Assembly (NCBI RefSeq): GCF_016086655.4
Contig: NC_052141.2
Location: forward strand, 5,828,001 to 5,892,000
Reading direction: 5' to 3'
DNA from: Lepeophtheirus salmonis
Taxonomy: Eukaryota > Arthropoda > Copepoda > Siphonostomatoida > Caligidae
Length of the DNA: 64,000 nt
In this document: positions 35,522-47,115 of the stretch, one piece after another
Numbering within the stretch: the first letter of the stretch is position 1
How the letters are laid out: each line of letters starts with the position of its first letter
Notes under the pieces: generated by a model
Told to the model about the DNA's origin: nothing
Database searches by the model: none
Seen by the model: the letters and a program-made list of their open reading frames with translations, nothing else
Made by a program: the position numbers and the translations under genes

Positions 35522-35830
35522 AACATTTGGCCTCCTTCATCTCTGACCTTAACCCCTGGACTTTGCGATTTGGGATGTCTGCGAGAAGAATGTCTGTCAC
35601 ACTTCTTATTCCCGGCTTTCATCGTCAAGAGCTGTCAATTGGTTAACCAGCTTGTCGCAGCTGTTATTTCTTGTAAATAAGGATATATAGCACAAAGAAT
35701 ATAGCAAAATAGAGCGTTTAAATAATTCACAAATTGGTTATGGGTCGTCTCTTCTTGATTCCATATGAATCACGTTTTTTGTAATTTAGTCCTGCTACAA
35801 CGGCCATTTTTGTGTTACTCTCACAGATAA
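35522..35830 (+). mobile_element. transposase C-terminal tail with 3' end, copy 1
   Basis: Frames give IWPPSS, then a shifted DLNPW-type block in place of SPDLNPLDF, then CEKNVC-like residues and SCQLVNQLVAA. This is the region from the third catalytic Asp to the C-terminus. The non-coding 3' end (attcacaaattggtta, then ttgtaatttagtcctgc) is shared with 36080-36380. The N-terminal two-thirds is absent. Confidence 0.6.
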
Positions 35831-36079
35831 TTTAATGAAATGTCAAGACAGGCTGAGCTTCCAATTGTCAGTGTTACAATGCTGATTGTCGATGTATATT
35901 TGTTTAACATGCCCAAAAGGCGACCAATTAGTGTCACTTGGTCTGACGTGATCCAAGGATCCGTGGATATTTATTATCATCTGTAGATGTGTGACATCAA
36001 AATAACCCTTTGGGTTACTTTTGGTCTGCCTCCATGTAGCCCACCAAATACACATGACATCAACTCATCGGAATTTGCA

Positions 36080-36380
36080 GTTGGAAGCTTCTGGGGGACA
36101 TAGAAGTATGTTACACCTCTCATCCAATTTGGATCCGTTCTAAGCTGCTACCATGAAAGTGTGGTACGCCATGGAAACGGCCTTTATCTTATAGAGCTGC
36201 CAATCCGTTCTACGGCGTGTATTGGCTGCTATTGGTTGTGAAGGATTGCATACAAAATATAGTATTTAATTATCTCACAAATTGGTTTTGAGTTAGATTA
36301 CAAAAATCCCCTTTTTTGTAATCTAATCATGCGCCTTCTAGTTTTGGGGTTCCATTACTCTCTATGCATGTATAAAGTGT
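36080..36380 (+). mobile_element. transposase C-terminal tail with 3' end, copy 2
   Basis: Fragments EVCYTSHP, AATMKVWYAME, AFIL and SCQSV-RRVLAAI mirror the helical tail of a Tc1/mariner-superfamily transposase. The 3' non-coding part (ctcacaaattggtttt, then ttgtaatctaatcatgc) matches copy 1, in the same orientation and about 550 bases away. Confidence 0.6.
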
Positions 36381-36892
36381 CCTTTATGAACTTTAGGTAA
36401 TAATAAAAAACTGCCCATAGAGTCAATTCCATAACCAGTTATCTGAGAATCATTATTAATTTTCTTCTCTTCCTCAAAAAACAAAAGGAGTAACGACAAA
36501 TGAAATGAAAATTTGATAAATGATGTCTTCACTGTCGTTCACTTTTGTACAAAGTTACTACCCATTACAACTATTTTATGCATATTAGTGGTGTGTGTTT
36601 GGTTTGGAAATCCGAGACCGGTATGAGACACTAAATATTTTTAGAGGACTCAACTAATTTGGACCTTTAAAGAAGTTTAGTCTCAAAGAAAGATGACGTC
36701 TGTTTCGTTCCCCCAAATTGATAACAATTGGTCTTACAGAAATATATATGTTTGGATTGGTCACATTTAAAATTCGCTCTAGACCAATTATATAAATGCA
36801 TTGTTAATGACGTCAGTTGTATTTCAAAATTGATAACATTGCCCCATAATAACGTCATATGATATTAAATTGATTGTATTTATCATATTTGA

Positions 36893-37060
36893 ACAACTGA
36901 GTTCGGTCAAGTACGAGCCTTTGAATACAGAATCCACCCCCAATTTTGTGTTAGGGCAAACGACCAATTTTTGAATTCGATCAAGTGTGAGGTTTTGAGA
37001 ATTTCCACATGTGTGGCTCGTCAACAAGAAAGCAAGCAAGAGGGATTTTTCTAGAAACTG
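36893..37060 (+). repeat. repeat related to the 5' part of family R, copy 1
   Basis: Contains gttcggtcaagtacgag, then gggcaaacgaccaattttt and ttcgatcaagtgtgaggtttt, followed by tgtggctcgtcaacaagaa. The same order is seen at 37858-38050. The unit itself holds an internal duplication of the ttcggtcaagtgcgag word. Confidence 0.65.
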
Positions 37061-37077
37061 ACTGAGGATTACATTAG

Positions 37078-37215
37078 GGTTGGGGTAGATTATGAATCCA
37101 GGTCCGCTACTAAACTTTTCGGTGCCCTATAATAAAATAACTCTAATATTTCTTAATCCAGGGGTTCCCAAACTTCACTATGCCCAGCTATACTTATACA
37201 AATATAAACTGAGGC
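37078..37215 (+). repeat. dispersed repeat shared with 25530-25660
   Basis: Words ttggggtagatta, tggtgccctataata-like, taatatttcttaatccag and ggttcccaaacttcactatg match the copy at 25530-25660, in the same orientation. The text resembles the tip of a hAT-type non-autonomous element, but this is a guess. Confidence 0.55.
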
Positions 37216-37857
37216 CCCTTTATACGAGTTTTTGTGTCTGTGCTGGAACTTGGGCACAACGCGCTCTGTGTATAAGGTAGTTAGGGGCCTGTTTGTATCT
37301 AATATCCTTTTTTGGGGCCAACTTTTCTAGCGACGTCCCTTGTTTTAAGAACCTGTTAGCATGCTGATCATGTATAAAAAAGAACCGAGGCCGATAACGC
37401 TGAAGCGAGACTGGGACGGATAGAACTGCCGATCCTGACCTTCTACAACTCATAAATCAGAAAGGTTAGAAGAGAAAATTGGTTCATAGATCCATACCGA
37501 AAAAAGTCGGTATATATATGTATTAAGACCAAAAAAGTCAGTATATGATTTAAAATCCAAGAAATTTCGGTCTGAACCAAAACATTCGTTCAAATCGTTC
37601 TATAGAAAATATCATTAAAGACCGATCCAGAAAAAAATTCGATCATATCGAGTGTCAACACTAATACAAACTACGTAGAAATTAATTAATGAATCCATTT
37701 TGGCAATTAAAAATGACTTGAGTATTATGAGAAAAAATTGACCTGCAAAAATATATGTATATTTAATAAAAAGGCATAATGCATTTCTGGTTTGTTTGCA
37801 ATATGTATGATCAACATGCAAACTGCTTTTCTAATAATAAATAGTAGTGTTGGATTC

Positions 37858-38050
37858 AAGATAAAATTTTCGAGTTCGGTCATTTGTGAGTTTTGAATTA
37901 TGGATTAAGCTGAGATATTGTTAGGACAAGCTACCAATTTCCGAATTCGGTCAAGTGCGAGTTTTGAGAATTTCTCCATATGTGGCTTGTCAACACAAAT
38001 GCAAACTAGAAAGGATTTTTTCTCCAAATTGAGTGCAGATTTGATTTATA
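37858..38050 (+). repeat. repeat related to the 5' part of family R, copy 2
   Basis: Contains gagttcggtcatttgtgag, aagctaccaatttccgaatt, ggtcaagtgcgagttttgag and cttgtcaacacaaatgcaaa. The last part also matches the R copy near 51610 (gtcaacacaaaagcaacc). It therefore links this pair to the R family. Confidence 0.65.
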
Positions 38051-38088
38051 TTCTTATATAAGTATAATCACCCTATAAAAAATTAATA

Positions 38089-38991
38089 ACGGGTGACCCA
38101 TATAGAGGTTACATTTTAAACTACCACTTTTTTGACTGCTGTAGCAGCATTCTCATTGTGTCTAATATTTTGTATAAGGTCTCCGGTTTACAAAATGGTT
38201 AAGTTTACGCTCGAAAAAAATTGGGAAATACCGAAGACTTACTTCCAAAATGTAGAGTCTTCAAACGAAACTGCAAGAAAATTACGTCAGGCGAAATAAA
38301 GCGCCTTCCAGGCAGTTTGTGGGTAAATTTGTAAAGTGTGTTCGCGAAAATGGTTCGTTAATGGATAAAACAACGCGTTCCCGTGATCGTCCAGTGCGCT
38401 CAATCGAAAACATTGCTGCTGTTGCCGAAAGCGAAAAAAAAAACAAGAAAACGAGCAAGGAGCTTCCGTTACGGTCAATAGTGAGCGCTATTGGGTCATG
38501 TTGGAAGATTTTCCCCAAATGGAAAAGGAAGACATCGACGACATTTGGTTGCAACAGGATGGCGCTACGTGCCACACCACCAACACTACAGTGGATCTTT
38601 TGAACACTGTCTTCGACAATCGCAACATAAGCCGAAACGGCAACGTCAACTGGCCACCTCGTAGCTGCGATTTGACTCCGTTGGACTATTTTTTGTGGGG
38701 AACCGTCAAGGATAAATGTTACGCCAACCATCTAGAGACGATCGACAATTTAAAACACGAAATTGGAGTCGTCATTGCAGCTATTGAAGCTCACACAATC
38801 GAAAATGTATTGAAAAATTGGGTCGACAGAATGGCCTACTCTAAGGCCAGCGACGGCGGCCATATGAATAAAATGGTGCTTCATTATTAACCGGAATGTT
38901 GAAGCTTTCAAATGAAATAAAAATTATTGAAAAATATTTATCAGTTTTTTTATAGCAGTATCAAAAAGAAAAAGTTTCGTAGGCTACTCTT
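38089..38991 (+). mobile_element. DD41D (rosa-like) Tc1/mariner derivative, copy 1, internally deleted
   Basis: TA flanks about 38087-38088 and 38992-38993. The left tip reads cgggtgaccca and the right tip, on the other strand, agagtagcct. The coding order is: MVKFTLEKNWE (38195), then FVKCVRENGSL and RSIENIAAVAES in another frame. It then jumps to VNSERYWVMLEDFPQMEKED, QQDGATCH with the second Asp, WPPRSCDLTPLDYFLWG with the third Asp, and a full C-terminus ending at 38890. There are 41 residues between the two Asp, hence DD41D. The region with the first Asp is deleted, and stops and shifts affect the N-terminal part. The last 130 residues are still open. Confidence 0.82.
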
Positions 38992-39019
38992 TATTATTTT
39001 TTTTTCTTATTAATCCTTT

Positions 39020-39270
39020 GGAGGACCTCCAAATTCCCCTCAAAGAAGCCAAAACTAATTGTCAAAATAAAGGAATGAGCATTTGATATATCCAATCCTT
39101 GACAGGGGCCATATACGGGCAATATAAGTCCCTTTAATCAAATAATGGTTCTGAACAATAGCTAAGATCCTATGGTATCTTAACTCATCCCACTAAAATG
39201 TATCCTAACCCCTATGATTGACTCAAATGTGTCTATGGAATATTGGACTATATTTAAACAGTCTACTCCT
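39020..39270 (+). repeat. family R repeat
   Basis: Words aaactaattgtcaaaataaa, ggccatatacgggcaatata, agtccctttaatcaaataat, cttaactcatcccacta and gattgactcaaatgtgtct place it in the R family. It begins some 30 bases after the DD41D element. Confidence 0.7.
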
Positions 39271-39344
39271 AAGCTCAACTTCATCTAAATTATTAGAATG
39301 TACCAGTAATAAGACAATGCTACTTTATATACACATAAAGTCTT

Positions 39345-39770
39345 AAAGGGAGCACCTTAGACGTCCCCCAAGGCCTTGATCTCCAGGTCTTATTCACGTA
39401 TTACTTGGACACGTCAGCCCACTCTTTCTCCACGACAGCCTTAGAGTATTCACATGGTAGGTGCCACATGCCTTTCTTTCAATGGCGTCCCAGATCCCAT
39501 AGTCAAGAGGGTAGCGGTCTGGTGAGGATAGAGGCAACATTGACCAGAGGTTAAAATTGTCATCACACACGCTTTTTTTATGCTTTTGGCTTTGTGGCTT
39601 TCAACCTTTCTCTAAAGGCTATTATTGTCGTTCTTTCGGTTTTTTATTTTCGAAATTGAGACTCTTGGAGGGGCGAATGATGCAGAAGGTTTCGTCAATA
39701 CTCATTCCTGCGTCAAGGAGGTCTGACAAACGAGCTCTTTTGGGCTTTATCTCAGTATTGTATGATCTAG
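39345..39770 (-). mobile_element. DD37D-like deletion derivative (N- to C-terminal fusion)
   Basis: The minus strand starts with KPKRARLSDLLDAGMSIDET, then IIRPSKSLNFENKKPKE, a typical first helix-turn-helix. After about 150 bases of non-coding sequence it jumps to LSSPDRYPLDYGIWDAIERK, the third-Asp block, and ACGTYHVNTL, EKEWADVSK-like sequence. The first and second Asp are absent. Frames are broken in the tail. No inverted ends were identified. Confidence 0.72.
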
Positions 39771-39954
39771 TAAATAATTTTTATTCATAAATAGTATATT
39801 TTTTTTATTGATCTATCAGTCGATATTACGGAAGTATAATCGATGTAAAATGTTCAGTAAGTCATGAAGACAATAGACAAAATCCTTCCATTGGAATTTT
39901 CTTCCTTTCATGACGTATGTTCTAGACAATTTTTATGTTGACGCACCATATATG

Positions 39955-40972
39955 TCCCCCCCCCTCTCTCCACCCAATTAAGGGGTTTTTGCTTTTTACT
40001 AGGAATTTCTGTGTTCAAGTTGAAAAAATTTATGAAAAAATCCCTGTAAATTTTTTTTTTTTTGAAAGATTTATTTAGATATAAATATAAATTATTTGAG
40101 CAAATTATTCAGCAGAGCAAAACAATTATTTTTGAAATTTTTAAAAAGTAGTTGTGGATTTCTTAAATTTTATTGTGAATAGCTATAAATTTTTAATTTT
40201 TTTTTTTACAGAAAATTAAATTTGCTATCAAATTAAATTATTTGTGAAAGGCTGTTGATTTTTGACTTTTTTTCCAACAAATTTAATATTTGAAATTTTT
40301 TTTTAAATAAACTATGTTTTTGAGAGTAACTGTAGATATGAGAAATTTTATTGTGAGTAGCTATTGATTTTTCAATTTTTTTTCCAAAAAAATTATTTTC
40401 TCTGTATTAGTATAGATTTTTAATTTTTTTATACAAAATATTAAATTTTTTCTCAAAAGCTGTGAAATTTTTGAAATGGTTTCCAAAAAATTTAACATTT
40501 GAATTTTTTTTTTCGAAAAACTTCAATCATTTTAGATTTAATTTTTGAATTTTTTTACCAAAAAATTTGGTGTTCTCTAAATTGGTATAGATTATTGAAT
40601 CTTTTTTTGAATTTTATGTGAATAACTATGGATACTTGAAATTTTTTCCCCAAAAATTGAACATTTGAATTTCAAATATTGAAATTTTTTTTCCAAAAAG
40701 ATTAATTTTTTCTGAATTGCTATGGATTTTTGAAATTTTTGCCATAAAATCTAACATTTGAATTTTTTTTTCAAAAAATTCAACATTTAAATTTCAGTTT
40801 TTAAAATTTTTTTCCAAAAAAATTATTTTTTTGTAAATATCTATGGATTATTATTTAATTTTTTTCCAAAAAGTATAATATTTGAAATTTTTCATGAATT
40901 GCTACGGATTTATGAATTTTTTTTCGCCGCAAAATTTTAATTTTTGGATTGCTTTTCACACCCCCTCCCAAA
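39955..40972. repeat. AT-rich degenerate array with C-rich borders
   Basis: About 900 bases of units such as gaattttttttccaaaaaa and tgtgaatagctatggatttt, repeating roughly every 60-70 bases with heavy drift. C-rich tracts mark both borders (about 39956-39976 and 40961-40970). The same type of array lies at 6830-7560, 24510-25120, 27770-28200, 30560-30850 and 54880-55460. No protein is encoded. Confidence 0.65.
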
Positions 40973-42502
40973 AAAAATAAATATATATTCTCAATACAAA
41001 CACGTCAAAAAGTCTTTCAACCATGTGAATAGCAAAAATATAAAAACATATATGTGAAATACAATTTTTTGTCAATGAGAGTTGAATTAATGAATATAAA
41101 GACTGATTAAAAAATAACAAATAATATTTTATTATGTCAAATATTTACTTGACAAAAAAATAAATGAAATATTTTTTTAATCTATTGATTATATTATTAT
41201 AATAACATTTACAACAGGATTATACGAGAACCGTCAACGTTAATATATATTATTATTTTATGAAAATGATAACGTTTTCCTTTTCTTTTTTTTCAAGGTT
41301 AAGTTATCCATCCTTCTCGCTCTTGAGAATGAAAATTGAACCAAATATGTCGACTACAATTGATTTGTTGTAGATATATATTCATCCTATTTTTTGTTAG
41401 GCATGGGATTAATATAGTTTTTTAGTGTAGGACTGTTACTATGATTTTTTTTTTTTGTGTGTGTGGGGGGGGTAAATTTTTGACAATTTTGACAGATTGT
41501 TTTTTCAATTACTATTGAAAATAAAAGCTGTAACCAAACCCGTAAAAGCAATAATAATTAACAAACCATTATCCATATAGATCATTTAAAAAGCTACATT
41601 TGAATTATTTTCAATTTTTCAAGAGTAATTATTTAAAGGAGAGGTTTTGAAAGGACATTTATTTAACAAAATCATCTGACAATACTACTCGGCATAACTT
41701 TTATGCAATATGTGAGCCCTCAACTCTAATAATTGTTAAACGCTAAAAAATTTCTGGAATTTTTTTTTGCCCTTTAGAAAATTTAGAGTCCTCTTTACTC
41801 TTTTCAACAGTGACAACTTTTTCTGTATAGAAATAAGATTCCTTTTTGTTCTCCTCCATGATTTTGTACAAATATCATTCCTGATTGAAAATAATTCATG
41901 TGTTCCATTGGATAAGATCAACCTTGTATAAAAAAAACAAAGTTTTTTTTTATAAAAGTTTGTCTGTATATATGAAATTGCGTCACCGAGTTCATTGTAT
42001 ATTGTTTTCCATGATGTAAAAGGGGCCCCCATTTATAACGGTTTTTAGGACCAATCAAACAAACAAAAAAACCACGTTACTTGGGACTTTTTAAGTACTT
42101 TTCCTTTAAAATGGGAAAAATTATATTTTAGAGTCGACTTTTAACTATTTTTCCTTCAAATCAAAATCAAAAGGACAATATAAACATTATACTCAGTATA
42201 AATGATTAAAAGTAATGTATGCCAGACAAGATACTACCTTCATTGTCTATTTATTTGATTTGTCACTCGGTTATTTCAATACTGTAAAGTTTAAATTATT
42301 GGAACGTATCCAATATTGTTTCTGCATCCTTTTATATATGACAAAAGTTTATAATAAGATAAAACGAAAAGTTTTAAGTCTAGGTATCATATAACATATT
42401 TTTAAGATACATGAAACCCTATGAAATTTTGTACACTTCTGCATATAGGCATCCCATGAACAAACTTATCAACAACTACAAAATTGATTGTTGACCTCTA
42501 TA
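40973..42502. other. intergenic DNA, no gene supported
   Basis: A 98-codon minus-strand ORF at 41736-42032 is not recognised and has a low-complexity Lys/Phe composition. A gtgtgtgtgggggggg tract is at about 41457-41471. Nothing else is supported. Confidence 0.4.
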
Positions 42503-43201
42503 CCTGGTTGTCCAGGTAAATCTCAACACTTACTGATTTAATAATTAATGAAGGTTGAGAGATTGAAATTAATTCATATTCTGATATATTGAAGCATAAC
42601 CAATTAGTTTCATAACAAAACAAAACAAACTTCTCTTGCTTGTGAACATGTCGATAAAATGACACTTGAACGTGATCCACAACTTTCCATTCGCGCATTC
42701 AAGGCAGTTGGACGTCTCCAGGACCACCGTCTACGACGTGAGCAAGTCCAAAACGTTGGAGAGGAAGAAGGGCTCAGTCAAAAAGGCCCAATTGGATCTG
42801 GAAGAGTTAAAGAAAACAGCTCAGGCGAATCCTCGTAAGTCGATGACGGACCAGACAGTCCAGAGAGCTTTAAAAAATGGATTGAAAAGAGCCTTGTGAA
42901 GGTGGAGAGCCCATTTTTGACACCAATAAATGTTAGAAACCCATCTCTTCCGTTGTAAGACTCTTTAGAATCAGTCTTATGAGTTATTTTGAACTATTTT
43001 TTGACACTTTTGGCACCCTACACCAACGTTCTCGACTACACCTTTTGGGTACATCTTGAGTGTCTATCATGTTAATACCAAGGCCTTCAAAGCCACTGTC
43101 ACCCAGTACTGGGACGCTTTGATAGAGGACATCATGTGCAGCGGGCCTCAGACCTTTGCATTTTAAACTTCAAAGTGTTGAGATTTTAATGGACCACTCA
43201 G
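42503..43201 (+). mobile_element. internally deleted DD37D transposon, family A copy 4, both ends present
   Basis: TA flanks both ends (42501-42502 and 43202-43203). The tips share gtccaggtaaatctcaacac and, on the other strand, gtccattaaaatctcaacac. The transposase starts at 42658 (atgacacttgaacgtg). It continues with HSRQLDVSRTTVYDVSKSKT, KKGSVKKAQLDLEELKKTA and TVQRALKNGLKRA in shifting frames. After the KETHL/RCKT point it jumps to the end: FWVH-like, TKAFKATVTQYWDALIED and a stop. The deletion matches that in the copy at 11475. With both ends intact it is a plausible non-autonomous element of about 700 bp. Confidence 0.82.
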
Positions 43202-43203
43202 TA

Positions 43204-44399
43204 TTTAGTTTTTTATAATTTAGAATCCTAATATTCCTCTCCAAAACGCAATATGAGGGAAATGTACTACACTTAACGGAGAGTTGGAATGATTCCAATT
43301 TGCACATATTGCAAAATCCTCCGAGTTTGAAACCACGTTGTAAGAGGACCTCTTGTAAATTCATTAAATTTTATTGTGAGGTATGTTATAAAATAGGATT
43401 AATGTATTATTAAAGTGGCTATTACTAGGATCTTTTGAGGGAGATATGTAATAATTTCCTTACAAATTTTTTTTATTAATATTATTTTAGAAAAGTACAA
43501 TTTATTGGGTTTTTTTTTTCATTCATATATTTTCAAATTTAAGCTAACAAACAAAACAAAAAAACATAAACAAAACTGATCACTTATTTAACTATGGAAA
43601 ATTTAATATACATATTAATATGAGCATATATTGGGTATCATATTTACAATCATATGTCCAGGCCAGAAGTTCTCTTGTGAAACTTCTTCAACAAAATATG
43701 GATTTAATCTTATATGTACGTTACCTCCTTTTCCCTCATTTACGAATAATATTAAGAATTTATTTCCCAATTAAGTAGATATATAATTTAGACCGAAACA
43801 CTTCATTGAAGGACACAACTGACATCAAGCAGTGATTCATCCGTAAGATCGGCATCTACGGAAATTTAAATGAGAGCGATCAATCTATGAATAAATTTTC
43901 TCCACTATCCGTTTGATTTATCACTTATACAGGGGTTTGCAAGTTATCTGTGTACCCGAAAATGTATGTTTGTTTTTTTTCCAAATATAATTTTCTCTTC
44001 AACCAGTTATCAAAGTAAAAACATAATACCAGTTTCAATGAAATTTTGATATATTTTATTCATGAAAATCAACTCCAGCTTAAATTACATTCTCTTAGAT
44101 TCCAGTCTAAAAATAGTTAGTATTGAATTAGATAATGAGAGTGAATTTTTGGACCACCGATCCACACTCATTTATTCCGTGAGACCGCACGGTACTACTC
44201 ATGCTACGAGGACAGTTGCAACCATTGACGAGTTGCATTACTTTGTAATTTGTGGTAAAACTATGGATGAATATAACCTTAAAATATATTAGATTCAGGA
44301 AAAAGTAATTTCGTACTTCCATCCGCTTTCTTTTACAACTAAATATATCTTCTTTATTATTGATCACACCGGATCATACGATACGGTGTTATAAGGGTG
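43204..44399. other. intergenic DNA, no gene supported
   Basis: A 76-codon plus-strand ORF at 44062-44292 overlaps a 79-codon minus-strand ORF. Neither resembles a protein I know. Base composition at 44140-44240 is more balanced than around it, which may mark an unrecognised element. Confidence 0.35.
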
Positions 44400-45110
44400 T
44401 TATTTTATTCCCAAAACGCTTTTATGACAGTATTGCCCTTGGTTGGTTCAGTCGTGAATTATCGTACGTTGCGTATAGAGATATCAAAGAAAGAAATCGC
44501 CATATTTTACATTTTTACTAACGGAAAGAGAAAAATGTTTCGAAAGCGACCAAGAAAATTTGCAATGTAAACGGGGCCGATCCTCTTTCCGTTCGTATTT
44601 CACAACAGTGGTTTGAGCTATTTTCCGCCGGTCAATTTTACCCCTTTATTGTGAACAACGCGACCGTTTAAAGCTGGCGATCGAAGGGAAGCGATCAACA
44701 TTGTCGAATAAGAGACAAAAAACAACGCTTGGCCGAGCACATCTTTGATAATGTGGCTGAAGCTCTGAGCGCTCGGATGGGAAGTTTTTATGGATCTACC
44801 CTTCACTCCGGACCCACAAAGAAGGGACTACGACCTGTTCCTGTCTAGGGCCAACGCGCTTGAGGTTACAAATTTGGTTTCAATGGAGGCCTGTTCAAAT
44901 TGGTTGTTCCAGTATTTTTTTTGCCAATAGGGACAATGGCTTCTAAGAGAAGGGCATTATTAAGTTGGATTCTCGTTGGCAACAAGTTTTCAAACAGAAC
45001 AGGGTATACTTGGCTAAAATTGAATAATTGTAACAGTTCTTATAAGGGATTGAAATAATGCGTAAAATACAAAATGACTTATTCTGTAAACTATTATTAA
45101 AACAATTGTT
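44400..45110 (+). mobile_element. mariner (DD34D lineage) remnant, internally deleted
   Basis: Frames read EIAIFYIFTNGKR, then KATKKICNVNGADPLSVRIS and QQWFELFSAGQF, the N-terminal helices of mariner. After degenerate sequence with RLAEHIFDNVAEAL, the C-terminal part appears: YDLFLSRANALEVTNLVSME, ACSNWLFQYFF, SRWQQVF-like and YLAKIE. The central catalytic region is missing, including the first two Asp. The SDYHLF motif at the third Asp has decayed to YDLFLS. Several stops and shifts are present. It is dead. Confidence 0.78.
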
Positions 45111-46010
45111 TTAAAATTTGCCAAATAAATGGAATGATTTTATGAGAGAAGTTTCATTAATGATAATTTTCCTTTCCTCTAAACAATGTTTTTTTTTATG
45201 AGTAAATGTTTAAAAAAATAAACAAATAAATAATTTTTTTGGAAGAATTTAAAAAATATATTTATGGACATCGCTACTGGAGAATAGAAATAAAAATATT
45301 CATATCTATGTATACAAGCATTTTTCTCTAAAAAAAGAAATAAGAATTTTTTATGAATAAATTTAGACAAATATCTAAGGTATTTGTGGTCCAAACTTCA
45401 ATTATTATTATTAAAAAAATAAATAAATGGTCCGTTACTATCAGTTCATTTACATAGATTTTCAATATTTTATAGTCGACTTACAAATATTAAAAAATAA
45501 ATAAATAAATACTTATGATAACATCATATGAAAATAACGTATATATGTATAAACGGATCTACAGATCACCCAGACAAATTATTTTCACTTTTGTGTTTAA
45601 ATGAATATCTCATTTCTTAATAATAATGAAAGATCATAAATATACTTTTGACAAAATTATAAATAAAGTCCACAAACCCTTAGCTGGAAGAATTAATAAC
45701 AAATACATACAAGAAACGAACTCGTTTGTATTGGTGAGTTGGATCAATTTTGATAGAAAAATATCAAAAAATGCTTTGAATGACATAAAAAACTGTGAGT
45801 TCAACAAATTTGACTACATCATTTTAGTCATGTGGTGAAGCTGTGATTTGAATTTTTTTTGTTGGGGAGCTTTTGGGCTTTCTTGAAAAGTAACTAAGCA
45901 AAAAATTGTCCCAAATAATCTTATTGTTGGTGAGTAAAGAAGACACAATACTTGTATGAATTTTGGAGGGGAAATGACAAAATTTGAGCAAATTCCCTTT
46001 TTTGCTAGAA
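45111..46010. other. intergenic DNA, no gene supported
   Basis: Mostly A/T-rich. A 70-codon ORF at 45626-45838 is of ordinary composition but matches nothing I know, and no splice or promoter context supports it. Confidence 0.4.
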
Positions 46011-46160
46011 TAGGGGTCGGCAACCTATGGCACACGTAAAATAGAGCATATTTCTTTAGTTTTTTTTATGTATTTTACCATTATTGTTGATATTGGCAAA
46101 CTTATTGATTAAAAAAGGTTAAAGTTGACACTCCATGTCTCAAAAGTTGCCTACCCCTTG
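46011..46160. mobile_element. ~150-bp MITE with hAT-like inverted ends
   Basis: The left tip is taggggtcggcaacctatgg. The right tip, read on the other strand, is aaggggtaggcaacttttga. AGGGGT-GGCAAC is the usual look of hAT-type tips. The core is A/T-rich and non-coding. A convincing 8-bp target duplication is not visible, so the exact edges are uncertain by a few bases. Confidence 0.6.
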
Positions 46161-46244
46161 AATAGACAAATGATTACTAGAGAAAAGGAGAGCACACCTA
46201 CAGAGCAAGTATACAAACTCAGGCCTATCTAATATATTAGTGAT

Positions 46245-47115
46245 GTGCCACGAACCAAACTCGTAAATTTGTACTCGAGTTTTATGAATTAAAAAAAAAC
46301 CCCAATAAAACTCGGCTTGTGGGTATAAAAAGTCGAGTATTACTCGGAACTTTTTAAAACTCGGTATTCTTTATTTTTCATTTTCGAGCCTATTACAACA
46401 TGACTTCTTTTCAGGCGCTTCAGCAGGCCAGGAGCTGTAGCCCTCCTTAAATTAAGGAACTTTTGGTTTTTGCAAGAAAATTTAATATTTGAAATTTTTT
46501 ATCAAAAATTTAGTTTTTTGTAAATAACTTTGAATTTTTCAGGAACAAAATCCAAAAAGCAAGCCCCTGTTCCGGAAAAAAATATAAATATATAATCCTG
46601 CGAACTGCCTTTCTCTTTGAAATTTAAAAAAAAATCCCACTGGTAAAAATATTTCGACTTTTCTACAATGTGTACCTTTAATCCTTGTTCGTTTCGAAAG
46701 TAATATTTGTGAATAAGCATCAGTTCCACTAAATATATATTGGTTATAAGTCATGACCAGACTATAGATAGTAAAATATATATTGATCTTTTGACATATA
46801 AATTGTTGAATTACGCTTGTCACGAGGATTAAAATAAGTTAAAAGTAATTTTTAGATCAATCTGTGGGACATAATTTAGGAAAAAAACAAAAAAAAAAAA
46901 CCAAACAAGTTTGAATATTTCTTAAAAAATGGGATTTTTTGACTGACGAGTTTTTTTTAGGAACAAAAACTGTTAGGACCAGTAACTGGTTATTCAGACG
47001 ACCAACCAGTATTCAAACGAGTTACGAGTAAAGTTCGTAATTCCTGGAGTGTTTTTTTTTTTAGAAACTCGAAAATACTCATGCAGCAAACTTCAGCTCG
47101 CAGCAGATCCCTATT
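46245..47115. repeat. CGAGT-rich repeat, copy 2
   Basis: The left part reads gatgtgccacgaaccaaact then tactcgagttttatgaatt. The right part reads aaactcgaaaatactcatgc and aaacttcagctcgcagcaga. Both match the ends of 34215-34745. This copy is about 340 bases longer and includes an AT-rich piece and a ctgtagccctcc tract at about 46430-46450 that resembles the hAT-like tip, so it may hold a nested insertion. Confidence 0.6.

Noticed and set aside
35329..35628. 99-codon minus-strand ORF
   Set aside because: It is antisense to a transposase tail and contains a poly-Lys run from a T/A homopolymer.
38282..38731. 149-codon minus-strand ORF
   Set aside because: It is antisense to the DD41D transposase remnant, whose sense frames carry the catalytic motifs.
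39955..40972. Could the regular array be a CRISPR or a satellite with fixed units?
   Set aside because: Units drift strongly in length and sequence, with no constant repeat or unique spacers. A degenerate AT-rich array is the better description.
44062..44367. Overlapping ORFs on both strands
   Set aside because: Neither resembles a protein; two open strands in a more balanced patch are not enough to call a gene.
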